From Bacteroidales bacterium KHT7 (GTDB lineage Bacteria; Bacteroidota; Bacteroidia; Bacteroidales; Bacteroidaceae), in assembly GCA_900102385.1 (NCBI GenBank), contig FNBQ01000014.1, positions 44,118 through 108,117 on the forward strand: a stretch of DNA of 64,000 nt, written 5' to 3'. The position numbers and the translations under genes are program-made. The notes under the pieces were generated by a model that was given only the letters and a program-made list of their open reading frames with translations, was not told where the DNA came from and did not search any database. Below are positions 26,521 through 33,949 of the stretch, piece by piece (the stretch's first letter is position 1; each line of letters begins with the position of its first letter).

Positions 26521-28170
26521 ATGAGTAAAATCAACATAACAGAAGCAACGATTGCCCTTATCGACTCTTTGAAGAGTACGACAGGTGCATTCGGTTTGGC
26601 AGGAACAGGAAGTGAATACAAGATAGTCACAGAGATGTTCCTCTACAAGTTTTTCAATGACAAGTTTGGCTATGAGGCAAAACGTGATCAGATTTATGGA
26701 GATCGCCTTTCTAAAGCAGAGAAATGGGATGCAGAATACGATAAGTTTACTGAAGAGGAAGTAGAAGACCTGTTCAGCTACCTTCCAGCATCCGTACCAC
26801 GCCTAAAGCCAGAACATACGTTGTCGCATCTGTATAACTCAGCCACAAAGGGCGACTTTTCAACGATGCTTGATGCAACGCTCATTGACATAGCCAACGT
26901 AAATGCCGAGACTTTCTCGGTTACTACATCAGGCAAAAGCAAGGTGAACATTTTCAGCACCATTACAACATACGTGACCGATACCCAGAAGCGTGATGAA
27001 TTTGCAAAATCCCTGATGCGTAACGTGGCATCGTTCAATTTCGAGGATGTTTTTGACGAAAAATATGATTTCTTCTCAGGAATTTTTGAATATCTGCTAA
27101 AGGGATTCAACAATGCAGGTGGCGGTAAGTATGCGGAATACTATACCCCTCGTGCCATTGCGCAGGTAATGGCTCGTCTGTTGGTAGGTAACAATAGCGA
27201 CCTTCGTGGCATAACCTGCTACGATCCGTCGGCAGGTACTGGTACGCTACTCATGGCTCTTGCCCATCAAGTAGGCGAAGACCGCTGTTCTATCTATAGT
27301 CAGGATATTTCGGAGAAGTCAAGCGAGATGCTGCGTCTGAACCTTATCCTGAACAATCTGTCTGCTTCATTGCCTAATGTGGTACAGGGTAACACGCTTA
27401 CTGAGCCATCGCACAAGGAAGCAAACGGAACGCTGAAGAAATTTGACTTCATTGTCAGCAATCCTCCTTTCAAGCTCGACTTCCCAGAATACCGTGACAC
27501 ATTGGCTTCTGACTCAATACGTTTCTGGGCGGGAGTACCTAATGCAGCAACAAAAGTTGACCCGAATAAGCCCAAGATGGCTATTTACACCTGCTTCCTA
27601 CAGCATGTGCTAAACTCATTGAAGCCAACAGGAAAGGCTGCCGTGGTTATTCCTACAGGTTTCATCACGGCAAAGAGCGGTGTTGAGAAGAAAGTGCTAC
27701 AGCGCATTGTTGATGAACGCTGGGTTTACGGTTGTATATCCATGCCAAGTAACGTATTTGCAACAACAGGCACAAACGTGTCTGTTATCTTCTTTGACAA
27801 GTCGGCAAAATCAGATAAGGTGATTCTTATTGATGCCTCAAAACTTGGTGAGGAATATAAGGAGGGAAACAATCAGAAACGCCGCCTGCTTAATGAAGAG
27901 GTGGATAAGATTGTAAATACCTTCTTGAATAAAGAAGCAATCGATGATTTCTCTGTAGCTGTGACATACGACGAAATCAAGGAGAAGAACTACAGTCTCT
28001 CTGCCGGTCAGTATTTCGACATAAAGATTGAGTATGTGGATATTACTGAGGAGGAATTCAATAAGCGCATTGCCAATTATCAAGAGACCTTGACAAAGCA
28101 GTTTGAGGAAAGCCACAAGTTGGAAAGCGAGATAATGCAGCAGTTGAACCAATTATCATTTGTCAAATGA
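26521..28170 (+). CDS. hsdM: Type I restriction-modification N6-adenine methyltransferase, M subunit
   Basis: 549 residues. An N-terminal helical domain (to about 150), then the methyltransferase fold with the SAM-binding motif CYDPSAGTGTLL near residue 235 and the catalytic motif NPPF near 313, typical of N6-adenine methylation. The C-terminal helices bind HsdS. It lies in the order R-M-S; the stop overlaps the hsdS start as ATGA. Confidence 0.97.
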   Translation: MSKINITEATIALIDSLKSTTGAFGLAGTGSEYKIVTEMFLYKFFNDKFGYEAKRDQIYGDRLSKAEKWDAEYDKFTEEEVEDLFSYLPASVPRLKPEHTLSHLYNSATKGDFSTMLDATLIDIANVNAETFSVTTSGKSKVNIFSTITTYVTDTQKRDEFAKSLMRNVASFNFEDVFDEKYDFFSGIFEYLLKGFNNAGGGKYAEYYTPRAIAQVMARLLVGNNSDLRGITCYDPSAGTGTLLMALAHQVGEDRCSIYSQDISEKSSEMLRLNLILNNLSASLPNVVQGNTLTEPSHKEANGTLKKFDFIVSNPPFKLDFPEYRDTLASDSIRFWAGVPNAATKVDPNKPKMAIYTCFLQHVLNSLKPTGKAAVVIPTGFITAKSGVEKKVLQRIVDERWVYGCISMPSNVFATTGTNVSVIFFDKSAKSDKVILIDASKLGEEYKEGNNQKRRLLNEEVDKIVNTFLNKEAIDDFSVAVTYDEIKEKNYSLSAGQYFDIKIEYVDITEEEFNKRIANYQETLTKQFEESHKLESEIMQQLNQLSFVK

Positions 28171-28646
28171 ATTTTATAGAAAACAATTTAGGTCGTATTT
28201 TTTCTGAGGCTTTTCATAGTGGTGACCCTATTAAGTCGGAAGATATAAATCAAAATGGATTGTTTCCTGTATTTGGAGGAAATGGTCTTCGTGGCTATAC
28301 TGATAGATATAACCAAGATGGAGAATATGTTATAATCGGAAGACAAGGGGCGTATTGTGGCAATGCACGTTATTATAAAGGAAAGGCTTTTCTGACTGAA
28401 CATGCCATAGTAGCAAAGCCTTCATCTGATTATGATGTAGTGTATCTCTCATGTCTTCTTTCTGCAATTAACCTTTCTAAATTTCAAGGACAAAGTGCAC
28501 AACCAGGTCTTTCTGTTAAGACTTTATCAAATATAGAAGTCAGACACCATGATTGTAGCACGCAGAAAAAAATAGGCTCATTACTTTATAATATTGACTG
28601 CAAGATTGCCCTTAATCGTGCGATAAATCAGAATTTAGCGGCTTGA
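28167..28646 (+). CDS. hsdS: Half-length type I specificity subunit in the expression site
   Basis: 159 residues: one target-recognition domain (PVFGGNGLRGYTDRYNQDGE, AFLTEHAIVAKPSSD, SVKTLSNIEV) and the start of the central conserved helix (DCKIALNRAINQNL), then AA and a stop. Full HsdS proteins have two such units and about 400 residues. The sequence breaks exactly after the 17-bp crossover site at 28621-28637: at the other copies the next codons are LEALAKQLYDYWFVQFD. So this is the 5' half left by a DNA inversion. Half-S proteins can sometimes dimerise and direct methylation of a symmetric site; whether this one does is unknown. Coupled to hsdM by ATGA. Confidence 0.9.
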   Translation: MNFIENNLGRIFSEAFHSGDPIKSEDINQNGLFPVFGGNGLRGYTDRYNQDGEYVIIGRQGAYCGNARYYKGKAFLTEHAIVAKPSSDYDVVYLSCLLSAINLSKFQGQSAQPGLSVKTLSNIEVRHHDCSTQKKIGSLLYNIDCKIALNRAINQNLAA

Positions 28647-29409
28647 TTGCCTCGGGTTGTAACTTGAAAGCATTGTCATCCACTTTCATCTGGAATAGTT
28701 TGATTTGCGGATTCATTTTTCGAGCATATTTAATAATCCATTCCTTCTCTGCCTCGTCTGTATTGACACCGAAATAGATGGAATCAAAACATTCTGGTTT
28801 CAACGGCATATAACGGCGTATCTCCCGCCAATCCCATGTCTCTTTGGGATGTTTAGCTTGTGCAGGGGTTAAGGCTGCATACATAAAAGATGGGCGTGGT
28901 ATTACTAGTCTTACCTCCTGCTCATATTCCCATTCTTTTGCTTTTGTTTGCCATTGATAGTAAAACAAATCAATTGTGTCGCAGTATCCGTCCGGTCGCT
29001 CAATTATACTTTTATATTGAACATCAAGTACAAGAGGTTTTATGTGAATTGTGCCAAACATTGGAGGGACGGATTCCATAACTTTGTCTAAGTCAAGACC
29101 TATACAAATGCCTTTATGATTATAGCAATAATGTGCCCACATAAGTATTGAATCATTGACTTTTGACAAACTACAAAGCCATGTTTCATTTCGCAAATTA
29201 AGTGCATCATTTTCTTCTTTCATCATCCACCAGTCTTCTGGTATTCCTCCTTGTAGCTTGCGTTTTGGCACATTGGAATAGTCAAGTAATTTTGGATGAC
29301 AATCGAAAGGATCGTTTAGTTGCGACGCATTGGTGAATTGGAGTTTCTGATTTCCTAACATACACTTTGCGCCAACAATATCTATGTATTTGTAGAGTAT
29401 GCGTGACAT
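28612..29409 (-). CDS. DUF2971 protein whose C-terminus runs into the inversion site
   Basis: 265 residues. DUF2971 features: LYKYIDIVGAKCML at the start, ASQLNDPFDCHPK (about 29-41), then WLCSLSKVNDSILMWAHYCYNHKGICIG, and EVRLVIPRP further on. Family members occur in defence islands and next to restriction systems; no activity is established that I can cite. The last residues NSDLSHD are encoded by the antisense of the hsdS crossover sequence, and the gene overlaps the hsdS half by 35 bases. It starts 3 bases after hsdS2 ends, in one minus-strand operon with the DUF1016 gene and hsdS2. Confidence 0.85.
   Translation of the reverse strand: MSRILYKYIDIVGAKCMLGNQKLQFTNASQLNDPFDCHPKLLDYSNVPKRKLQGGIPEDWWMMKEENDALNLRNETWLCSLSKVNDSILMWAHYCYNHKGICIGLDLDKVMESVPPMFGTIHIKPLVLDVQYKSIIERPDGYCDTIDLFYYQWQTKAKEWEYEQEVRLVIPRPSFMYAALTPAQAKHPKETWDWREIRRYMPLKPECFDSIYFGVNTDEAEKEWIIKYARKMNPQIKLFQMKVDDNAFKLQPEAIKPLNSDLSHD
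28621..28637 (+). repeat. Inversion site copy A (CGATAAATCAGAATTTA)
   Basis: 17 bases in the central conserved region of the expressed hsdS (codons for AINQNL). Plus orientation. Homology with copy B extends leftward over 27 further bases with six differences. Confidence 0.75.
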
Positions 29410-29412
29410 ATT

Positions 29413-30660
29413 TTAATCTATTGTTACTTGGCCGTTCATTAGCAATGGCAAAAGTTCGTCGCGTTGCTTAGTTAGTGATAAGATCTGCTTTCTATTCTCT
29501 ATGAACAATGCCAAAATTTCATCAAATGTTTTACGAGGGTGAAAAAAAGCAGATTCTATAGGCTTAATTAAAAACAAACCTTTCAAATCTTTATCGGAAA
29601 GATGCCCGACAGTAGAGCCTTTCGCATTTTTTTCTTTCGCTTTGATATATGGATATATACTATGCAGGATTTGAATTGATGATACTGTAGAATCATCATA
29701 AGGACGAAGCCTAACACATCGTTGATTAAGATATGCTACATTGTTATGCCAGAAGTTCATATGAAAGTTTCCGTCCATTCCAACAAGAACATCACCCTCT
29801 TTTAGACGATATTTGTCATCGGTCTCTTCCTGTGAGTATGCCGATGTCGTACCTTCAAGGATATCTCGAATGCGGACTACAGGAACATTTGTTATCTCCT
29901 CTGTAAATTGTTCTGTTGCAAAAGGGAATCCGTATTGTACGTCTGAAGCCTTAAAAAGAGGCAGAAGTTCCCAAATTTCTGGTATTTCTCGCTTTATTTT
30001 CTCATTCCACACCATTTTGCCACCACTTGATTTATACGGTTTTCCTTCCTCGTTCGGAAAGTCAAACTGCACGAACCAATAGTCGTAAAGTTGCTTTGCA
30101 AGTGCCTCTAAATTCTGATTTATCGCACGGTTAAGGGCGATTTTAGAATCAATATCAGATAAGATACGACCTATTTTCTCTTGTGTTGGCAAGTCTGGAA
30201 TCCACACGGTGCAATCCTTGATTTTGTCGGGAGAGGTATGTCGTATCTTTGTTTGTTGTGCAGCGGCACTAAGTTGCTTCTTTACTGCGTCTGATGATAT
30301 GAGATAGAAAGCAAAAGAAGGACACAATAAATCCCCGTTACAGATTATCTTTGCAATATCTTGACTCTGAATATATTTATCATCTTCTGGTATTATTGCA
30401 GTAGAGCCAAGCAAGCCAATAGCTTGTTCAGTTAAAGGCGTAATGATATCGCCTTTCTTCATTATAAACTCTTCACGAACGGGACCTGTATAATACAGGT
30501 TGTCTTTAGATGTGTTTAACTTGAAAGAATTGTTTTGATAATCGAAGTTTCCACATGTTAATCGTATATATTCACCAGAGGTTGCATAATGCTCTCCTGC
30601 AAGACTTGCACCTCGCTTTACATCCATCAATTCTCCCAGTTTGTATTTCTTTAATTCCAT
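29413..30660 (-). CDS. hsdS2: Full-length type I specificity subunit, alternative copy
   Basis: 415 residues with both target-recognition domains. TRD1 begins KKYKLGELMDVKRGASLAG and ends at ALNRAINQNL; the central region LEALAKQLYDYWFVQFDFPN continues to KMVWNEKIKREIPEIWELLP; TRD2 runs to the C-terminal helix TKQRDELLPLLMNGQVTID. The TRDs differ from that of the expressed half gene, so recognition should differ. It is on the opposite strand from hsdM, one base after the DUF1016 gene, and contains crossover copy B. It can either act from the DUF1016 promoter or donate its 3' half to the expression locus. Confidence 0.93.
   Translation of the reverse strand: MELKKYKLGELMDVKRGASLAGEHYATSGEYIRLTCGNFDYQNNSFKLNTSKDNLYYTGPVREEFIMKKGDIITPLTEQAIGLLGSTAIIPEDDKYIQSQDIAKIICNGDLLCPSFAFYLISSDAVKKQLSAAAQQTKIRHTSPDKIKDCTVWIPDLPTQEKIGRILSDIDSKIALNRAINQNLEALAKQLYDYWFVQFDFPNEEGKPYKSSGGKMVWNEKIKREIPEIWELLPLFKASDVQYGFPFATEQFTEEITNVPVVRIRDILEGTTSAYSQEETDDKYRLKEGDVLVGMDGNFHMNFWHNNVAYLNQRCVRLRPYDDSTVSSIQILHSIYPYIKAKEKNAKGSTVGHLSDKDLKGLFLIKPIESAFFHPRKTFDEILALFIENRKQILSLTKQRDELLPLLMNGQVTID
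30109..30125 (-). repeat. Inversion site copy B
   Basis: Exact reverse complement of copy A, in the middle of hsdS2 at the same codons. Inversion between A and B would join the expressed 5' half to the hsdS2 3' half. Confidence 0.75.
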
Positions 30661-30661
30661 T

Positions 30662-31837
30662 CTACTTTTCGTTCTTTAATCTGAAAAACTCCTTTTGTTG
30701 TTCTATCTCACGACGCAGTTCCTCTTGTGTCGGCATGTAAGTGAGATACTTGGCAGCAAAGAGTTGGTCGTTGTTGTTGAGAATAGAATAATGCGCAACG
30801 TCCTCGTCGGTATCAGAACAGAGCAATATGCCTATGGTGGGATTATGTCCTTCGGGGCGTACTAAGTCATCATACATCTTAACATACATATCCATCTGAC
30901 CAACGTCTTGATAACGTAGTTTTGTTGTTTTCAAGTCAACGAGAACGAAGCAGCGAAGGTGGTAATTATAAAATACCAAATCGATATAATAGTCTTCCTT
31001 CTCTGTGTGAATGTGTTTCTGGCGATCGACAAATGCAAAGCCTTTGCCCAACTCCATCAAGAAGGAAATAAGGTGGTCGATAATGCTCTGTTCTAAATCG
31101 CTTTCAGAATAGTTTGTATTGTTTTTGAAGCCTAAGAATTCAGCTACAACAGGGTTCTTCAGATACTCCAGTTTATCTTGCAAAGGTTTCGTTAACTGCA
31201 CCATCTCGTCATGTACGATGGATTTATCTTGTGACTGTAGCAAGCGATGGTAGTACTGCGAAGACACATTGCGTTGTAGGGTGCGAGTACTCCACATTTC
31301 TTTTGCAGCCTCATTCTCATACCATGCACGACCTTTTTCCGTAGGCTCTTGAAGGATAATGCGATAGTGAGTCCACGAAAGGCGGATTGGAGATTTTGAA
31401 CGCACAGTGTTCATTATTTCCAAAGGAGCGACATATTGTGGCGTAGTGTCAGATTTTCTACTCACTGCGTAGAAAATGTTGTCAAACTCATCCTTCTCAG
31501 ATTCTCTATTCACTGCGTAGAAAATGTTTCTGAAACTGCTATAGAAGGAGACAAAGTGGTACAAGTTGGCAGGTTTGAAACCTTCTCCATATCGTTGTGT
31601 CAATGACTTGGAGAGTTCCTTTATCACTTGTTTCCCGTATTCAGCTCGTTTGTCTTTCAAAACTTCGTGCTGAATACGAAGTCCGAGAAGCCAGTTGCGC
31701 TTAACAAGAGTCTCGTCAACCTGTTTATATGCATAACGCTTGGCACTGTCAATGATTGCGCAAGCATCCTGATACAGGTTATTGCCATCGCCAACCTGTA
31801 TGAAGCCTTCAGTTGATATGATGTTAATATCGTTCAT
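30662..31837 (-). CDS. DUF1016/YhcG-type PDDEXK nuclease domain protein
   Basis: About 391 residues from MNDINIISTEGFIQVGDG; the frame is open 14 codons upstream, but that stretch covers the promoter and a palindrome. N-terminal winged-helix-like region (KRNWLLGLRIQHEVLKDKRAEYG, ELSKSLTQRYGEGFKPANLYHF), middle LSWTHYRIILQ, and the C-terminal PD-(D/E)xK core EDYYIDLVFYNYHLRCFVLVDLKTTKL, with Asp, Asp and K in place. This family is frequent next to type I hsdS genes. It is probably a structure-specific or repair-type nuclease; role in the system unknown. First gene of the minus-strand operon DUF1016-hsdS2-DUF2971. Confidence 0.9.
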   Translation of the reverse strand: MNDINIISTEGFIQVGDGNNLYQDACAIIDSAKRYAYKQVDETLVKRNWLLGLRIQHEVLKDKRAEYGKQVIKELSKSLTQRYGEGFKPANLYHFVSFYSSFRNIFYAVNRESEKDEFDNIFYAVSRKSDTTPQYVAPLEIMNTVRSKSPIRLSWTHYRIILQEPTEKGRAWYENEAAKEMWSTRTLQRNVSSQYYHRLLQSQDKSIVHDEMVQLTKPLQDKLEYLKNPVVAEFLGFKNNTNYSESDLEQSIIDHLISFLMELGKGFAFVDRQKHIHTEKEDYYIDLVFYNYHLRCFVLVDLKTTKLRYQDVGQMDMYVKMYDDLVRPEGHNPTIGILLCSDTDEDVAHYSILNNNDQLFAAKYLTYMPTQEELRREIEQQKEFFRLKNEK

Positions 31838-31862
31838 TTGCGCTCTATTTGAGCGCAAAGAT
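31837..31862 (-). promoter_or_regulatory. Promoter with perfect palindrome at the DUF1016 start
   Basis: On the minus strand TATCTTTG (31855-31862) is a -7 box. It overlaps a perfect inverted repeat, TTTGCGCTC (31837-31845) and GAGCGCAAA (31851-31859), whose inner end touches the ATG. With transcription starting about 7 bases after the box, the leader would be very short. The palindrome could be an operator. Confidence 0.5.
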
Positions 31863-31896
31863 ACTAAAAAATTCTCCACATATTAGCTAGTTTGAG

Positions 31897-32889
31897 CTAT
31901 CCAAGATACTTTTTGTGAGCCATTTTAACATTGTTTTGATTTACAATGGCATAATGAAGGGTTGTATCTATGCGCACATGTCCCAATAATCGCTGCACCT
32001 GTTCAATGGGCATCCCTTTGTCAATAGCCATGGTTGCCAATGTCCTACGGAACTTGTGAGGATGGACTTTCGGCATATCAAGTAATTTGCCCATCGTCCT
32101 TATTCTGACCTCTACACCGCTAATAGTTAAGCGACTGTAAGGAGAAGAAAGGGAAACGAAAAGAGCAGGGTTATCGTCTGTTCTGGATTCAAGGTATTGT
32201 TTGAGGTGAAGCTTGGTTCTGGCATTAAAATAAACCAGACGTTCCTTGTTACCCTTACCGAAAACCACACATTGCCTCTCGTGAAAATCAATGTCGGCAC
32301 GGTTGAGTTTTACTAATTCACCTACACGAATACCTGTAGAAGCCAGCAAGTCAATCATGGCAAGGTCACGCCTGTTTGTACAGCTGCCACGTAGTTGTTC
32401 CAGTTGCTCATCGGTCAGCACTTCTTTCACAAGACTGTCGGTCTTCACCTTGTGAATACGGCGGACTGGGCTTTTGGCTATATAGTCTTCATCTTCGAGC
32501 CACGCGAAGAAGCTGGAGAAAATACGGCGCATATTATCGATAGTCACCTTGCCACTTCCTTTGTCTGCTTGGTAAGCAGACAAGTATTGCCGGATGTCAG
32601 CTGTTGAAACATGACATACCGAAACTGACACCGTTAAAAGCATCTTTTCGATGGTATGCCGATAGTATGCTAATGTCTTTTCCGAGCATCCTTCTATCTT
32701 CTTTGCTGCCAGAAAACTACCAAGAAGTTCTGCATTTTCTTTTTGATTTTGTTTTTGGCTTTCTTGTTTTTCTGTTATTTCAACGTTTTGCAGTTCTTTG
32801 ATAAGCACAGCTTTCAACCGTGCCATCTGTTGGATATCTAAGTCTCGCTGCATATCCGCAACTATCGCTTGAATAATGTTTTCTTTCAT
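31897..32889 (-). CDS. Tyrosine recombinase associated with hsdS inversion
   Basis: 330 residues. An N-terminal SAM-like core-binding domain (about 50-145) and a catalytic domain with Arg188 in GIRVGEL, His278 and Arg281 in HPHKFRRT, His304 in LLGHVRID and the nucleophile Tyr313 in TLHYA; the full R-H-R-H-Y set is intact. It is flanked on both sides by hsdS sequences carrying inverted copies of one short repeat. That is the usual place for the invertase of Bacteroidetes phase-variable type I systems, so I infer that it catalyses the hsdS rearrangements. It is unlikely to be a phage integrase: no other phage gene is near. Confidence 0.95.
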   Translation of the reverse strand: MKENIIQAIVADMQRDLDIQQMARLKAVLIKELQNVEITEKQESQKQNQKENAELLGSFLAAKKIEGCSEKTLAYYRHTIEKMLLTVSVSVCHVSTADIRQYLSAYQADKGSGKVTIDNMRRIFSSFFAWLEDEDYIAKSPVRRIHKVKTDSLVKEVLTDEQLEQLRGSCTNRRDLAMIDLLASTGIRVGELVKLNRADIDFHERQCVVFGKGNKERLVYFNARTKLHLKQYLESRTDDNPALFVSLSSPYSRLTISGVEVRIRTMGKLLDMPKVHPHKFRRTLATMAIDKGMPIEQVQRLLGHVRIDTTLHYAIVNQNNVKMAHKKYLG

Positions 32890-32938
32890 TGTTTTTCTGA
32901 TTTGTTGTTTACTCTATAATAATATATAAGAGTTGCAA

Positions 32939-32955
32939 CGATAAATCAGAATTTA
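32939..32955 (+). repeat. Inversion site copy C
   Basis: Identical to copy A over 17 bases and in the same orientation, just upstream of the recombinase gene and outside any hsdS coding sequence. Recombination A x C would delete rather than invert. Confidence 0.65.
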
Positions 32956-33022
32956 CGTGCGAGGCGAGAGCAGAGGGAAAGCTTGCTTTCACTATGCCGA
33001 GCCGAAGCCGTAAATGGCGACG
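32956..33022. repeat. Palindromic repeat element next to inversion site C
   Basis: Contains GCGAGAGCAG, an apex hairpin GAAAGC-TT-GCTTTC, then TGCCGAGC, and small stems GCGAC/GTCGC. It resembles the element at 19850-19909 and adjoins the 3' end of the silent hsdS half, whose last codons (SLRNCD) differ from the normal NGQVTID ending. Confidence 0.5.
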
Positions 33023-33746
33023 TTAGTCGCAATTTCGAAGCGAAACCTGACCGTTCATCAGAAGTGGCAGGAGTTCGTCGCGCTGCTTAGTTAATGCGTC
33101 TATCTCCATCTCGTTTCTAAGAATGCTTTCAATGACATAATCTATATACTTGCTATAGTTAATATCTAACCCATTTGATGGTTTTAACACTTTATATGGC
33201 TTAGCAGATTCCCAGCTCAATACCGGTTGTTCTGAACCATAGGAATGGCGTGTTGCATATTCTATAAAAACATCATCATTAATTAACTGATATGCATATC
33301 CTAGAAGGTGTTTAGAAGTAGGATTCAAAACGATTACCGTATCTCTTGTAATCCCAGAAAAAGCTGATATACAAACCTTATGGAAATAGACTCGTCTATT
33401 CGATAGCAAAATTTGTTTTCGCTGAAATCTACATAGCCCACTTATAGCATTTTCTATTGGAGCGCATTCACAAAAACTCATTTTTTGCCTAGGTATCACT
33501 TCAATAGGAGCGTATTTATCATTCTGACTAACATTCTTGGGTGAGACTTTCTCAACATATGTCTCTAAGTATTCTGAAAGAGGTACAACGCCCCAATCTC
33601 TAGGTATCTCTCGTTTTAATAGATTATTCCAAACCATCTGACCACCACTTGATTTGTACGGCTTGCCTTCCTCATTTGGGAAGTCAAACTGTACAAACCA
33701 ATAGTCGTATAGTTGCTTGGCGAGTGCTTCTAAATTCTGATTTATC
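33023..33746 (-). pseudogene. Silent hsdS 3' half (TRD2 cassette without start)
   Basis: Open frame from crossover site D: NQNLEALAKQLYDYWFVQFD, a linker ending QMVWNNLLKREIPRDW, a third, distinct target-recognition domain (LSEYLETYVEKVSPKN, IEVIPRQKMSFCECAPIENA, LSWESAKPYKVLKPSN) and the C-terminal helix TKQRDELLPLLMNGQV. There is no 5' half and no start codon at the junction, so it is silent in this orientation. Inversion between A and D would attach it to the expressed 5' half and make a complete hsdS behind hsdM. Best seen as a storage cassette rather than a dead gene. Confidence 0.88.
33731..33746 (-). repeat. Inversion site copy D
   Basis: 16 bases, reverse complement of copy A minus its first base. 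It marks the exact end of homology between the silent half gene and other hsdS copies; sequence to the right is unrelated. Confidence 0.75.
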
Positions 33747-33831
33747 AGAGTCGCTTTCTTTATATCATCACAACTATATCTATTTTAAGCATAATAAAAT
33801 ACCATTTAAACACCATTCCAAGACTTACTAC

Positions 33832-33863
33832 AAAAAACGGTGCCTGCTCACGCAGACACCATT
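33832..33863 (-). terminator. Terminator after alpha-amylase
   Basis: Minus strand: GGTGTCTGC and GCAGGCACC pair around a GTGA loop, followed by a T-rich tract. It lies about 90 bases after the amylase stop. Nothing else is seen between 33747 and 33949. Confidence 0.65.
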
Positions 33864-33949
33864 CTCTCTTTTACCCAATATGAAATAAAAACTATTGAAA
33901 TACTTTTTCCGAAAAACTTAAAATTACATTGTAAAAAACTTTTCCCTTT

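Noticed and set aside
31897..32889. Prophage or integrative-element integrase
   Set aside because: No phage or conjugation genes and no tRNA attachment site are near; flanking hsdS repeats point to an inversion role.
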